From Symmetrospora coprosmae (Eukaryota; Basidiomycota; Cystobasidiomycetes; Symmetrosporaceae), in assembly GCA_008802785.1 (NCBI GenBank), contig VUYT01000003.1, forward strand, positions 558,001 through 622,000: a stretch of 64,000 nucleotides of DNA, read 5' to 3'. Below are positions 35,004 to 46,615 of this stretch, one piece after another. The notes beneath the pieces were generated by a model. It saw only the letters and a list, made by a program, of their open reading frames with translations, ran no database searches and had not been told where the DNA came from. Position 1 is the stretch's first letter. Each line of letters opens with the position of its first letter. The position numbers and the translations under genes were made by a program.

Positions 35004-38000
35004 CTACCTGGCCTTCAATGGTGGCCCGAGCGAGTCCATGATGCTGTTCCCATTCAAGATGCCCGTCGTGAGAACAATGATCTTGCGCCCGGACATGCGC
35101 TGGCTCGTGAACCGGAGCGCTGCGATCTCCGTGTATGTGCAGCCTCCGACGAAGCAGACGACCGTCACTGCTGGGTGATCAGGGGTGAAGGAGGCTGCCA
35201 ATGGACGAGATTCGGGAACAGGGTCCGATCAGCTTGAGGGAATTTATGAAGAGCACTGGACAGCTTGGCTGGAAACTCACGCTTCGTCTTGACTGCATCC
35301 CCAGCGGGCTTCTGAGCCTCGTCAAACACTGCACCCGGCAACGTCCGCATGACTTCTTCGAGCCCTCTCCAACCGACGACATTCGCGCCCGTCTTCTCCC
35401 GCTCATTCCCGCCCGCACCCCGCAAGCTCCCCGCACCGGCAGCAGCGGCCGCCGCGCCCACTGCGCTTCCGATTCCTCCTACAAGCCCACCGCTCGTCTG
35501 GCCGAGTCCCAGTGCGTGCTGCACGAGTCGCACGCTGACGGGCGCATACCCAGAGTAGACGTACGCGACATCCTCGGGCGCTGACTCGTCCACGTCGTCC
35601 ACGATGAGCTTGAGCGGGCGCCGACATTGCACGAAGGCCGACTTGCCGCTCGATGACGAGGATGAAGAGGACGTGGGCGTCCGCACGAGGAGGTTCAGGT
35701 CCGCAAGCGACACCAATAGCGGCAGGTACTCGTAGCCGTACGTCTGCAGGACCTCGCGCTTGATCTCCTCGAGCACCTTGGGCTTCAAGCCGTTCACTAC
35801 CAGGCTGTACAGGCACAGCAGACGCAGGACGGTGAAGACGTTTGCTTCTTGGTTGATGAGCTCGCGGATGTTGGCCTCCTGGTACGCGACGTCAATCCCG
35901 GCGACGAGGTCTGCCATTCGTCGAGACGGATTGTTAGTCGGCGGACTCGGCAGCTCACTGTCAAGGCGAGACACGCACTCTGTTGGATCTCGAGAGCACG
36001 GTTGAACTCGTCTGTGCTGGTCGTTGCCATGATCTGCTCCGTCAATCCCGTGTCTGTAGAGATATGGAGTTGGTACACGATCAGCCACTACCAGAGCTGA
36101 CTTTCCATAACGAGCTCAGTAAGGAGGAGCCAAACGCACGCAACCGCAACGCCTGATGCTCGGCCTGCAGCGCCGAGAGCTTGCCCACAAACTCGCGCAT
36201 CTGGCCCACCGTCTGCGCGGCATGGCGCTGCTCATAGTTCTCGTTGATGCGCTTGGCGACGCGGTTGAGGGTGCCGCCGACGACGGTGAAGTTCTTGTCT
36301 CGGAGCTCGGCGAACAGCGGGTCTGGCGGGGCGGACGCGGACGCGGGCGCAGAGCCATTCGCTGCTGAAGAAGAGGAGGAAGACGATGGCAAGGCGGAGA
36401 GGAGGTGCTTCTTCCTGCGCGGGGGCCCACCCTGCGCGCCAAAGTGCGTCGCCGTGCTGCTCGACGGCGTGGGTGGGACAGGCGGCGCGGTGAGGTTGGC
36501 GTCGACCTCGACAAAGCTGTGCTTGATCCCGATGATTTCGTCAATCAGCCCTTCGTACGTCAGCTGGGTGCACAGAGGCGTGACCATGTCGACTTGGCGG
36601 TCGAGGAGGATGAGCGAGTCAATCTGCCCGTATGACGGCGAGAGCGTCGAGCTCGACGCCGCTGCTGGTGGCGCGGGAGACTCCTTGCGCAGGCGGGCCA
36701 TGATGTCGGTGAGACGCTGCGAATGGGTGGGACGGGTGGAGCTGTGTCTCAGCCGGTCGTTCGCGCTCATCGGAAAAGAAGGGCCAGAGGAGGACGCACC
36801 TTCGACGCGTCGCCCTTGCCCAGGATGCGCGGGATGTTCCCAAACGCCCTCTGGAGCGCGACGAGCGCCCTTCCCATCTCGTAGATGCTCTCATAGTCCG
36901 AGTCGAGGTAGATGTCCCTGTAGCTGCGTGCGCCGAGCTCGAGCGAGAGGACGTCGCGCTCGAGCGGGATGAGCGACATGGGAAGCTCGTGCATCTCGAT
37001 GCTCCCAAAGACGCCCAGGTCCTCAAGGACTGACGCGCACACGGACGTCACGCGCGGTGCGAGGAGGAGCGTGTACGAGTGATTCTGCGAGGCTGGGGCA
37101 GACTTGATCTGGTCTGCGATGTCGCGTCGCAGAGGAGGAGCGGCACCGCAGACGGATAGATGCAAGTGTCAGTATTGGATCAAGGGCGGAGGGGCAGATT
37201 GGTGACTGAACGGATGAGGAGGGATGTATCCAGGATGTTCGGAGACGAGCGCAAGTCCGTGGAAGTGCGTGTATGCGCAAGCGAGGCGAGCGGACGCCGG
37301 AACGTCGCTAGGCCGGGACCTGGCAAGCGGATCTGCTGCTCTTGAACGAACACGCTGTGGAGGTCCATTCGCAATGAATGCGAAAGGGGTTGGCTCTCCG
37401 GACGCGGACTGACCCAAGTTCTTGTGGAATGGTTGGCCTTTGGCGGTTTGCGTGGTGCGTACCGCCGAGAGGGCCTCAAGAGTGTCGGGCTAATATGGTC
37501 CGGGTTTCTTTTGGGCAAGAGGGAATGCGAGGAGAGGACACAAGGCAGACAAAGAAGGAGGAAGGGAGACAAGGAGCGGCAGGGAAGCAAAGGGAGGACG
37601 CACCCGCTATGATGCGCATGAGGCCGATCTCTGGCCTGCACACGTAGACAATGTTCTTCTGTGCCTGTGAGAGCGCACCGTGCTCGAGCCAGAACAGCTT
37701 GTCGACGCCGTGGTCCTGCATGACCGCACAATGGTTGAGGTGGGAGACGCGCACACGCTGAGCATGCACCAGGCAGATCAGAGCAGCATCCATCCATGCT
37801 CACCCTCAGCAGCGACATCTCTGCGACGAGGCCCAGGGGTCCAGCGAGTGCGGCATCGAGGACGAGCGTCTTTGCGCCGGCAATCTGAGCTGCGGGGGAC
37901 ACGGAGATGCAACCGGGCGTGTATGAGCATGGGATGTTGGCATCTGAGAGGAGCAGAGTGCACCTTGTCGAGTGCGTCAGTGAGGCTGCGCTTTGCGAGT

Positions 38001-38134
38001 ATGCTGAAGGCCGTCACGTCGGGGAGGTTCGAGAGTGCATTCGACGACGAGAAGAGCGAGGCGGCGTCCCCGGTTGCGGTTGCGGTCGCATTCGCCGTCT
38101 TGCTGCCGTCGTTGGCTGCTCCCATTGCTGCCAT
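35004..38134 (-). CDS. VPS33: VPS33, Sec1/Munc18 subunit of HOPS/CORVET
   Basis: A multi-exon Sec1-family protein; I resolved the first exon (complement 37964..38134) and list the rest by content. In order: LPDVTAFSILAKRSLTDAL, AGAKTLVLDAALAGPLGLVA, DHGVDKLFWLEHG, IVYVCRPEIGLMRIIA, QIKSAPASQNHSYTLLLAPR, LEDLGVFGSIEMHELPMSL, LIPLERDVLSLEL, YESIYEMGRALVALQRAFG, then SLILLDRQVDMVTPLCTQLT YEGLIDE (the SM-family 'LDR..D..TPL' motif), FAELRDKNFTVVGGTLNRVA, QEANVFTVLRLLCLYS, GYEYLPLL, and a C-terminus VVCFVGGCTYTEIAALRF. VPS33 templates SNARE assembly for fusion with endosomes and the vacuole. One intron (complement 37114..37603, about 490 nt) is long for this window. Ser/Gly-rich inserts occur in the middle. 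Confidence 0.93.
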
Positions 38135-38615
38135 TGTCCGTATGGGTGCACCTCAGGGCGCTTCCATGGTTGTCGTTCGATGGTGGTGTTGGATGCGGGC
38201 AGACAGAGGGGCGCAGGCCGTCCCTCCCTTGCCTGCTTGCTTGCTTCTGCCCAGCAGCGCATCAGATGCAGCAGCAGCAGCTACATACACAATGCGAGCA
38301 CCTTTGCTGACAATCAGATCTCATATACGGATGCAATCTCAGTCTCCGTACAGGCTCCTCTGACTAACAGCCAAGGCGCATGGCGTGGTGCTGCTTGGCC
38401 TGGCTGGCCTGGCTCAGTGACGCGCGCCGTGGTCAGCTCCAACTCCAGCTTCGAGGCAGGGAGCTCTTTCTCTCTTTCGCTGTGTGTGCCATCGTCACCG
38501 CTCTGCTCTGCTCCCTCTGCTAGGAGAGAGCACATCCTCGTCCACCATCGAACACGGCACTGTCCATGGTGAGTAGTGTGCTGCTGTTGCTCTTGCTGGC
38601 CGTGGCTGACCATCC
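38135..38615. promoter_or_regulatory. Divergent upstream region, VPS33 / unknown gene
   Basis: About 480 bases between outward starts. Contains several GCAGCAGCAG and GCTTGCTTGCTT-like short repeats near 38240-38280. No defined site is claimed. Confidence 0.4.
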
Positions 38616-40040
38616 ATGCACGCTCACCTCCAGCACTACACGACCTTCCCATTCAACCACCCGCCGACCGCATCCGAGATTGCAGCCGCGAGAGGAGCAC
38701 ACCAGCACGATGGACAGACGTACCTCTACGAGGATCCCCTCGTGTACGACAACGGCAGCTCGGCCACCTCGATCCACACCGTGACGGGCGGGGGTCGGCG
38801 GGCACGGCAACCGTCAGACGCCGGTAACTCCTGTGATGCATACCCAGCTGGCTTCACCTCGCCAACAACAGCCACCGCGACATTCACGGGCGGACGGCCG
38901 CAGCGCACAGAGACCGAGAGCTCGTCCATCTCGACCTGGTCCACCGCCGACTCGACCACCTCCTCCCAGCTCATCCACGAGAACAACGACGCCTTTGCCC
39001 AGCTCCGCACAGCCAACGGCGTCGGACCTGCAGGACAGCCCTACTCGAGCACGCCCATCGAGTGGATAGAGTACGACGCACCGTCTGTCAAACGCGGGGA
39101 CTGGAAGTCGTACGGGACGGTCCACGTCCGCGTGTACACGCTCTTCCTGGACAAGAGCAGCAGAGCCGACTGCAGCAAGCGAGAGATAAAGAGCACTCTC
39201 AAGACGTCTAGGTCGAGCACCTGTGCTGGCACAGTATGGGTAACGGCGGTGCGTCCCTCTCTCTCTCTCCCATCAACGTACCAAAGGCAGAAGATTGACC
39301 AGCGTCTCCCGCTCCCAACGACACAGGACCGCCTGCTCTTTGTCTTTGCAGAAGGCAGCCTGCCCGTGCACAATGACGCAGCAGAGACGAAGCGGCACTC
39401 GATCGTCTCGAGCTGGATCGACAAGTTCCGCACAAGCGGGAGCAGCAGCGGTGACCACCACCACCAGCCAGACGGCCAGCTCTCGCACAGCAGCAGCAGC
39501 CGGCGGCCGGGGCCCGCAGACGAGGAGGTGCCTTACATGGACAACGAGACGGGCTACCCCGTAACAGGGTTCGAGGTCCCCCTATCGACGCTCGTGAAAG
39601 TCGGGAGCAAGCGCGTCGAGGTGGCCTCCAAGGACAAGGAGAAAGGGCGGCGCGGTTCGTCCGGGTCCATGTCGCGCACCTTCTCGCGCACAACGACCCA
39701 CTCGGCAACGCATACGCCCGCGCTATCCCGCGTGCAGTCGAGGGCTTCCCAAACGCACGGAGGGAGACACAGTCCGGGTGCTGCAACAGGTGGCACGTCC
39801 TTCTTCGGCGGCGGCGGCGGGGCGGGCAGCGACGAGCGCCGCATGCCCAGCAACGGCAGCGGGGGCAGTGGGACCAGTACCGGCAAGAAGCACCAGGACT
39901 GTGTCATTGTCGAAGCGCGGCAGGACCTCGGCGATGCGGGGAGGAGGTTCACGAGGCTCGAATTCACCTTCAACAGCTCGGGCTTCTTCCAGGACGAGGC
40001 GAAGGAACTCGTCAAGCAGCTCAATGCAAGCATGCGGTGA
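38616..40040 (+). CDS. Unassigned protein with low-complexity C-terminus
   Basis: A 474-codon frame starting at 38616. A 42-nt stretch GTGCGT...GGCAG (about 39249..39290), pyrimidine-rich inside, looks like an in-frame intron; removing it would join the segment before RPSLSL to KIDQRLPLPTTQDRLLFVFA. Residues ~1-145 are His/Thr/Ser-rich; the middle has a more ordered look (IEWIEYDAPSVKRGDWKSYG, VHVRVYTLFLDK, RLLFVFAEGSLPVH, HSIVSSWIDKFR), followed by a Gly/Ser-rich, probably disordered part and an ordered end (VIVEARQDLGDAGRRFTRLE, FFQDEAKELVKQLNASM). I recognise no family. The alternation of conserved-looking short blocks and filler suggests a regulatory or scaffold protein, but that is only inference. 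Confidence 0.6.
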   Translation: MHAHLQHYTTFPFNHPPTASEIAAARGAHQHDGQTYLYEDPLVYDNGSSATSIHTVTGGGRRARQPSDAGNSCDAYPAGFTSPTTATATFTGGRPQRTETESSSISTWSTADSTTSSQLIHENNDAFAQLRTANGVGPAGQPYSSTPIEWIEYDAPSVKRGDWKSYGTVHVRVYTLFLDKSSRADCSKREIKSTLKTSRSSTCAGTVWVTAVRPSLSLPSTYQRQKIDQRLPLPTTQDRLLFVFAEGSLPVHNDAAETKRHSIVSSWIDKFRTSGSSSGDHHHQPDGQLSHSSSSRRPGPADEEVPYMDNETGYPVTGFEVPLSTLVKVGSKRVEVASKDKEKGRRGSSGSMSRTFSRTTTHSATHTPALSRVQSRASQTHGGRHSPGAATGGTSFFGGGGGAGSDERRMPSNGSGGSGTSTGKKHQDCVIVEARQDLGDAGRRFTRLEFTFNSSGFFQDEAKELVKQLNASMR

Positions 40041-40242
40041 TGCTCGTTCCCATCGAGTCTCCATGTCTGCCTGGCCGCAAGCACCCCTCTCGCCATTGTA
40101 TCACCTCGCCGTCTCACGGAAAATGTAGCCTATACTCATATGCATCCCCCCACACCCTTCCGCATGATGTTGTAACGATACTGCAAGCTTTTCCCACGTC
40201 GCCAGCGCGTCTATGCTACAACACATTCGCAGTCCTGCTGAC

Positions 40243-42466
40243 TCACCGCCATCTCAGCGTCCCGTCCTCCTGCCTCTGCGTCCTCCGATCAAGAACCTCT
40301 TCCACTTTATGCCTGACCCCAATCTTGCCGTTCCACTCTCCCTCAAAGTACGCAAGGACCTCGTCTCTGCTCACAGCGAACGAGCCGCTGTTCTTCGCCT
40401 CGCCCTTGACGACCTGTCCGATCTGCTTCTCCGTGGGCAGCGCGAGCGCCGCGTGCGGGTACGCCATGTACCCCTTTTGCTTCTTCTGTCCTCCTCCTCC
40501 TCCTCCATGAAGCGCAGGGAGCTTTGTCTCGGCCCCGTGCGTTCCGGAGAAGAAGACGTCCCGGACGTGCTGCTGCGTCACTTCGGGCAGCGTCGCCGGC
40601 AACCACGGCGGGCGCTTGCCCTTGTACTCCTTCCGCTGCGGACCGAGCGTGCACGATACGCCGGTGACAAAGTCGGGTGCGAGTGCGGGTGTCTGCTCGG
40701 TGGAATCGGACAAAACAAGAGATGCAGAGCAGTGGGGGAGTCGGATGTCCAGTCAGCAGAGACCCATTTGGCCGTACGTTCGGGAGACGCTGCCGCACTC
40801 ACGCAGCACACAGACGCAATTTGCAGATCGAGATCAAATACCTCGATAATGTCCATCTTTGCGCCCCGGCGGATCCCTTCGAGCGCGACTTTGACGCTCG
40901 TGGGTGAGCGGAACTCGATCGTCTCTCGCGTCTTCTTGGCCCACGCAGCCATGTCCTCCCCTGCACCCTTCTCGAGCTGGCTGAGCGCGCTGACAATCTC
41001 CTCTGCGCGGTTGAAGGCGAAGCACGAGTCAATGGCGAGGCGCTTGGCTCCGACGAGCTCGTACGCCCGCACGCCCGCGCTCGCCGCCTCGCCGTCGCCG
41101 ACAAACTCCTCGATGCACGCGTTGATGAGCTGCTGCCCGGCCTGCGAGGTCGATGGTGCATCTGCCGGGAACTGCAGGTTCGCCAGGCGCTCCTGCAGCG
41201 CGTTGAGCCGGTCGGACGGGACGTAGTGCGTCGCGATCCCAGCGAGGTAAACACCGTACCCGCTGAGCCGCTCGCTCGTCAGCCCGAGGTAGGCGCCCAG
41301 CTGACCGTCCAGTCGAGAGAGGAAGAAGTTGGCTCCGACGTCCGGGAAGAGGCCGATTGTGGTCTGCCAGAATACCTCGGAGAGTCAGACACGTGCACAT
41401 TCGGGGCAAAGCCAGCTAGCGAAACGCCGCACCTCTGGCATGGCGAACAACGTGTTCTCTGTTGCGATCCGGAACGGCGCATGTACCGAGAGGCCGACAC
41501 CGCCACCCACTGGGTTGACAGGAGGTATGCGTCAGTGCGTGATCGGACAGACTGCAAGGAAGCTTCGCAACTTACTCGTCACGCCGTCCATGAAAGTGAC
41601 GACGGGCTTCTGCATGTGAGCGATGAAGCGGTCGTTCTCGTACTCGGAGACAAAGAAATCGATGGCTTTCTGGCGCGTCTCGTCCTTCTTTGCGAACTCG
41701 GTCAGGGCTGCACGGCAAGCCTGGCTCAGCTGGTTGCTTAGTCTGGTGGAATAGTACAGGGAGAGAGGCTCACCGACGACGTCGCCGCCCGAACAGAAGG
41801 CGCGACTGCCTTCTCCCTTGAGGATGACGACGTTGCAGGATTTAGACGTCTCCCAGCTCTGTGCGCAGGAGGGCGGCGTGGACAGTTAGAAGGCATGAGC
41901 AACCAGCTTAGAGAGGGGAAGCGCACCTTGAGCATGGGCGAGATAAGGTCCACCATCTCCTGGTTGAGCGCATTGAGTGCTTTGGGCCTGTTGAGCGTGA
42001 GGACACGAGCGCCTCCGATGCTCTCGCTCCGTACGGGGCTCTGCAGAGGAGTTCAATGCGAGAAGGCGGCGCGTAAGCATCAACAAGCATACGTCAGCTG
42101 TGTACAGCATCATGCGGGCTGCTCTCGGAGCTCCCGAGCCCGCACTGAGCAGCGCGATGCGAGAAAGCTCACATCCTGTCCCGAAGCCGCAAGGAGCGCC
42201 GCTGCATCTTTCGGCAGCTGCGCTTCCGCAGCTCGCGAGCTGGCAGACGAGCTCATGTGCTTGCTGAGCATCCCTGCGCGTCTCCCTGCTGTGGCTGCCG
42301 TATCCTTCTTCCCTCGTGACGCCGTCATGCTGCTGCTGCTGCTCCCCGAGCTGATTCCCCTGGCGCCCGCGACGAGCTTGACGGCGGCGACGGCGCTCCC
42401 TGATGGCGCTGCTGGTGAGCGAGAGGCTGCCGAGACTGCTGCTCTGCAGGCGCGTCGTGGTAGCAT
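40243..42466 (-). CDS. EHD3: 3-hydroxyisobutyryl-CoA hydrolase, mitochondrial
   Basis: Seven exons (complement 42173..42466, 41927..42040, 41774..41858, 41576..41707, 41433..41509, 40803..41363, 40243..40692) give 570 aa. The N-terminus from the Met at 42466 is Arg/Ser/Ala-rich with no acids for 50 residues ([17 protein letters not shown]), a good mitochondrial presequence. The enzyme core is crotonase-like: [31 protein letters not shown] (oxyanion-hole strand), [52 protein letters not shown], and [10 protein letters not shown]. The GLFPDVG block is typical of the HIBCH branch, which removes CoA from 3-hydroxyisobutyryl-CoA in valine breakdown. The last exon adds a family-typical helical end with a Gly-run insert (GGGGGG) and VRHKVEEVL. 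An upstream in-frame Met would spoil the presequence. Confidence 0.93.
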
Positions 42467-42741
42467 GTGTGTATTCAAAGTAGCAGGAAGGAAGAGAAAC
42501 AAGGGAGCTCGAAGGCGACAGTCAGGAGCAAAGACCCCCAAGCGCGTTCCCTCCTCCTCCTTCGGCTCCGAGACCGCCGAAAGCCGGAAAGAAGCCCTCA
42601 CTCCCCTCATTGCCGGTGTACAGGTCAGAGATGGGTTGACAGAGACGCGCTTCTGTTATACAAGCGATTGTGATTGTATGCTACACACACAGAAAAGAGT
42701 TACGTAGATCTTGCGTGGCGCTTTCCAGGCATCCCGGCACT

Positions 42742-44360
42742 TCAAATCCGCCACTTCTGCTTCGCGAATGGCCGCATCTCGATGGGCCGCTTCCTTGCCT
42801 CGTAGAGCACCCATGCTACCGCTGCCGTGGCCGCTGCGAGCAAGCCAGCCGTCAAGATCGACGGCGTCCAGTATGCGTGCTGCCGCGTCGCTCCCGGAGA
42901 GCCCCTGATCAATGCAGCGCCGAGGGGCGCTCCTGCCAGACCGCCGAACCCGCGCAGCATGTATAGCAGGCCATTGACCGAGGCATACTGCGCAGGCCCA
43001 AAGAGCTCGACGAGCGACGCCGGGAACAGCGAGACGTACGCGCTGGCGAAGGTCCCGTAGGTGATGGAGAACGCGATGAACAGGCCTCGACTTTCGGGTA
43101 TGCCGCGCGTGAGCGTCGATGGAATCCAGAAGGCGGCAGTCCCGACCGCACTGACGAGCGTCGTCAAGGCGAGCGTGTTGATGCGGCCCAGGTAGCGGTC
43201 CGCCAGAAAGCCAATGACGATCTTGCCCAGCGCGTTGCAGGCGTTGTTGATGGCGATGAAGTTGGCGCCTGCAACAGCGCTGTAGTTGAGGCTTTGCGCA
43301 TAGGACGAAAAAAAGAAGAGGGGGATGTAGTACGCCATCCCGTGAAAGGTGGTCCCGATGGCTTGTGCTACAAACGCTTTGGACCGGGCCACGCGCCAAT
43401 TGACGAGCGGAATCTGGAACAGGTCCGCTAAGAGCGTGCGCTTGGCGAGGGTGTTCTCTCGCTTGAGTCGCGCTTTGCTGGCGTCATCCCAGTCCAGTAC
43501 GAAAGTCGAGGCAGTGAGGACGGCGATCGCGACGGCTCCGTTGATTCGCAGAGCGACCCGGAAGCCCAGGCGATCATTCATGGCCTGGATGGCAGGCGCC
43601 CAGACGAGCCCTCCGATGCCTGTCCCCGAGAGGACAATGCCCATCGCGAGGCCGCGTCGCTTGGTGTACCAGGTCGGCGTGACGGTGACGGCCGTGATGA
43701 AGGCGAGGCAGCTGCTGATGCCCAACAGGAAGCCCTGCGTGAGCATGAAGTGCCACAGCTTTGTGCTGTAGCTCGCCGACAGGCAGGCGACGAGATAGAG
43801 GACGCCAGAGGAGAAGAGCACGACTCTCGGCGAGAAGCGCTTGACCCAGGCGCTGGCCAAGGGCGCGCCTATCTGCATGAAGGCGACCGAGAGCGTGCCA
43901 ATGAGGCCGATGGCGGATTGCGAGACGCCCGTGAATGGGTTGCCCGGCTCCTGTGACATGTCCTCGTACAGCGCTTGATAGACTCCATAGGCAAAGTTCA
44001 GGCCACATGCCGTAAAGATGACGACAAAGGCCGAGATGCAGATGAGGACCTCGCGGCTGTGTAGGGACATGGGCATCAGTACAGTCCCTCATCGCCTCAT
44101 GAGCATGGGAAGCACGCAGCTCACAGCTGCGAGGGCTCGGGAACTTGGGCCTCGTCGGCCGGTCCCGCTTCTTCGGAAGAGGCGTGGAGTGTGGACGCGG
44201 ATGATGCAGTATCCTGAAGAACATGGCTGGCATTGCTGCCCTGACTATGCCCAGTCGTGGAGACGGAGGTCCGGCTTGCGGCTGCCATCTCCCGAAAGTC
44301 GGCAAGTTCGTGGGTCTCTGCCTTCCCAACTGCGGAACCGGGTGGACCGCTTGAAGCCAT
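42742..44360 (-). CDS. MFS transporter, monocarboxylate-carrier-like
   Basis: Two exons (complement 44125..44360, 42742..44056) give 516 aa. Exon 1 codes a polar Ser/Thr-rich cytosolic tail of about 78 residues; exon 2 holds twelve likely membrane helices. MCT/Mch-type landmarks: the first helix with GLNFAYGVYQALY, the loop QSAIGLIGTLSVAFMQIGAPLA, then AYSTKLWHFMLTQGFLLGISS, and WYTKRRGLAMGIVLSGTGIGG, the conserved R-R-G-x-A-x-G-x-x-x-x-G loop of this family, followed in the second half by IGFLADRYLGR. These carriers move monocarboxylates or related small acids across the plasma or vacuolar membrane; the substrate cannot be told. The intron donor CT|GTGAGC and acceptor ACACAG keep phase and avoid the weaker Met at 44076. 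Divergent from the Cys/His-repeat gene. Confidence 0.85.
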
Positions 44361-44945
44361 CGCGCTTAGAGTAGCGCGAAAGATCTGGATCGCACGCGCG
44401 ATGCTCTCGTTGCTATGCGTGCGTGTGCGAATGAGGAAGGGCGGAGGACAAGACGCGTCAAGACTGACGCTGACGGCGGCCGGCACTGACGCGGGTCCTG
44501 CAATCCCACGCTGACTTCGGGTACCACTCGTCGGTCGCGTCAGTCTGCACCCTGGATCGCTATTCATTGGCTGCAAGGCCGCCGCACGTCTTCTGATCTA
44601 CACGCTTGCTAGTTCTCTCCCCTTTCATCGGTCCTGCAAGAGGGCCAGACCGCGTCCTGCGTTCACACGTCGAGCGGGAGCGCCTCACTTTCAGGGAAAC
44701 GAAGGACCATTTGTGTAGAGGCCGTCATTCGTTGGAGGACCATCGCATGTTGGAGGACCATGCCGTGGGGCATGAGCCTTCGGAGGCGCAGTATGGGGCA
44801 AGACAGCTGCGTACTTCCTCTTTGGATCTCTCCCTCACAATACCACAATTCCTTCTCCTGCGTGCGCCCTTTTCATCGACTTCACCCGTCTGAAGCTCCG
44901 TTAGCCTGCCGATTGCGTAGCGCGAATTCCCAAAAGTGCCACACG
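44361..44945. promoter_or_regulatory. Divergent upstream region, MFS / Cys-His gene
   Basis: 585 bases between outward starts. Around 44720-44760 the phrase TTGGAGGACCATCGCATG / TTGGAGGACCATGCCGTG occurs twice in a row, a short imperfect direct repeat. No defined regulatory site is claimed. Confidence 0.4.
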
Positions 44946-46155
44946 ATGGTCCGCATCCGCGTCCGCCCGGTCTGCGACCTCGACGACCTCGACCCAACGC
45001 GCAGCCCTTGCAGCCCATCCAGCTCTGGCATCCCCGTCCCAGCACTTTCAGTGAAGGTCAGGCCTGCATCGAGCTTCACTTCACCAGCTACTCATGTTGC
45101 AGACGCGCCCAATCGCGGCTCGAGCTACGGTACAGCACGCTCTTCTCTTGGCACACCGCCTCTTGTCTACTCCTACTTCTCCCCCGACTCCGAAGGCGAG
45201 GACGAAGCCTTCCAGGATTCCGCTTCGTCTTGGTCTTCGTGCTTGTCAGCAGCTTCCGACTCGTCATTGGAGCCCCTCTTCCACGAAGGAGGCGCGACTG
45301 CCAGGAGTTCGAAAATGCGAGACTTTGCCATGCTGGGCGACCATCGCTCTCGCATGCACGATCCGATCCCCCTCATCCCAGTTCCGAGCGGCAGCGCCTT
45401 GCTGCGGGAGGTTTGCCTGACCTGCAAGATCTGCAGCAAGCTCGTCGAGCACCCGATGGACAGCGGGTGCGAAGACCGTGAGTGCATCTTCGGCGCAACG
45501 CATAGTGAGATGCTAGACCGACTCGCGGGCTTGCGTCTTGACACCACGTAGACAAGTGCGCACACCGCGATTGCGGAGATTTGCCTTCCGGGTGGTACAC
45601 ACCTTTCTGCCATGCGCACGAGTGCAAGAAGCGCGGCTGTAAGTTCTGAACATGCGCATGCAACAGCCTGCCAGCATCGTCTGACGCTTTCCCTCCTTCT
45701 GGTACAGGCCCACTGCCTCGAGTCCCGCTGCATCTGTACTGCTCGTCGCACAACTGCTCCGTGCCTACCTGCACCATCTCCAGAGAAACGGGCAAAGCGC
45801 CATTCTGCCCCTCACATGCCTGCCAGCTAGATGGGTGCCGGTCCAAGCGCGTCGACTGGAGCTACTTCTGCTGGGAGCACCGCTGCCGCGATCTACATTG
45901 TGAGCATCTCAAAGGAGGGTCATCGCTCGGTGCGCTGGGTTATTGACCGACTGTCATCTCTCGATAGGCGAGAAGCCTGTATGCGAAGCCAGCTGCCTCT
46001 TCTGCAAGACGCATCTCGCTGAGAACCATGTTAATGTCGAGACGTACGGCCTCTCGCCCGATCTCCGCCGACTCAGGGTATTGCACAGCTCGCTCGATGC
46101 CGGCTTGCATAGAAAGCGGTCGAGGCTGGGTCATCCGACGTACGCGAAGGTGTAG
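44946..46155 (+). CDS. Cys/His-repeat (putative zinc-binding) protein
   Basis: Four exons (44946..45477, 45552..45638, 45708..45899, 45968..46155) give 332 aa. The first ~160 residues are Ser/Pro-rich and acidic. From about residue 155 a repeated Cys/His pattern begins: CLTCKICSKLVEH, KCAHRDC, YTPFCHAHECKKRGC, YCSSHNCSVPTC, APFCPSHACQLDGC, YFCWEHRCRDLHC and SCLFCKTHL. The core unit reads F-C-x2-H-x-C-x4-C, spaced 25-30 residues apart, as in tandem small zinc-binding modules. All three introns are phase 1 and fall between Cys residues, so every exon must be spliced for the pattern to appear; no single frame shows it. I do not recognise a named domain. Metal binding is a fair inference; partner and role are unknown. 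Confidence 0.7.
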
Positions 46156-46615
46156 GACAAGACGTGATTGCGTTCCTGGTGGCTTGCGACAAGCGCGTAG
46201 ATAGACGGTCTGCTGCGAAGTGATCACTTGCGACAAATAAGGACGATAACCGATGAGTGCGATCTGTAGATGGCCCTGGTGTGTCGGATGCAAGACTCCT
46301 CCGTGATGACCTCGCGCACGCATCCTCATCAGGTCGATTGACCTTTCGTCGGGGCTCTATTGAATGTATGCACATGTTCACGCAGCCTGGGAGTGGGAAA
46401 GTAAGTAACAAAGAGGGCGAGCTGAACGTACGCCGCATTAGAGAAGCTCAAAGGACACATCATCGTCAAGGGCATCGGTCTCTCCTGTCATCTCGTCTAT
46501 CCGCCGCTTGTCGCGTCCGAGCCGCATGTTCGCCGTGTTATGAGCGATCGTCCGTCGTAAGCCTGCTAGCTCGAAAGTGCTACTCCCTAAGGCGCGCTTG
46601 CTGTCCGCGGCTACT
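46156..46615. other. Convergent intergenic region
   Basis: 3' flanks of the Cys/His-repeat gene and BAH-like gene A. No gene seen. Confidence 0.4.

Noticed and set aside
42110-42610. Longer N-terminus for the HIBCH protein (Met at 42610)
   Set aside because: It would bury the Arg/Ser-rich mitochondrial presequence that begins at the Met at 42466.
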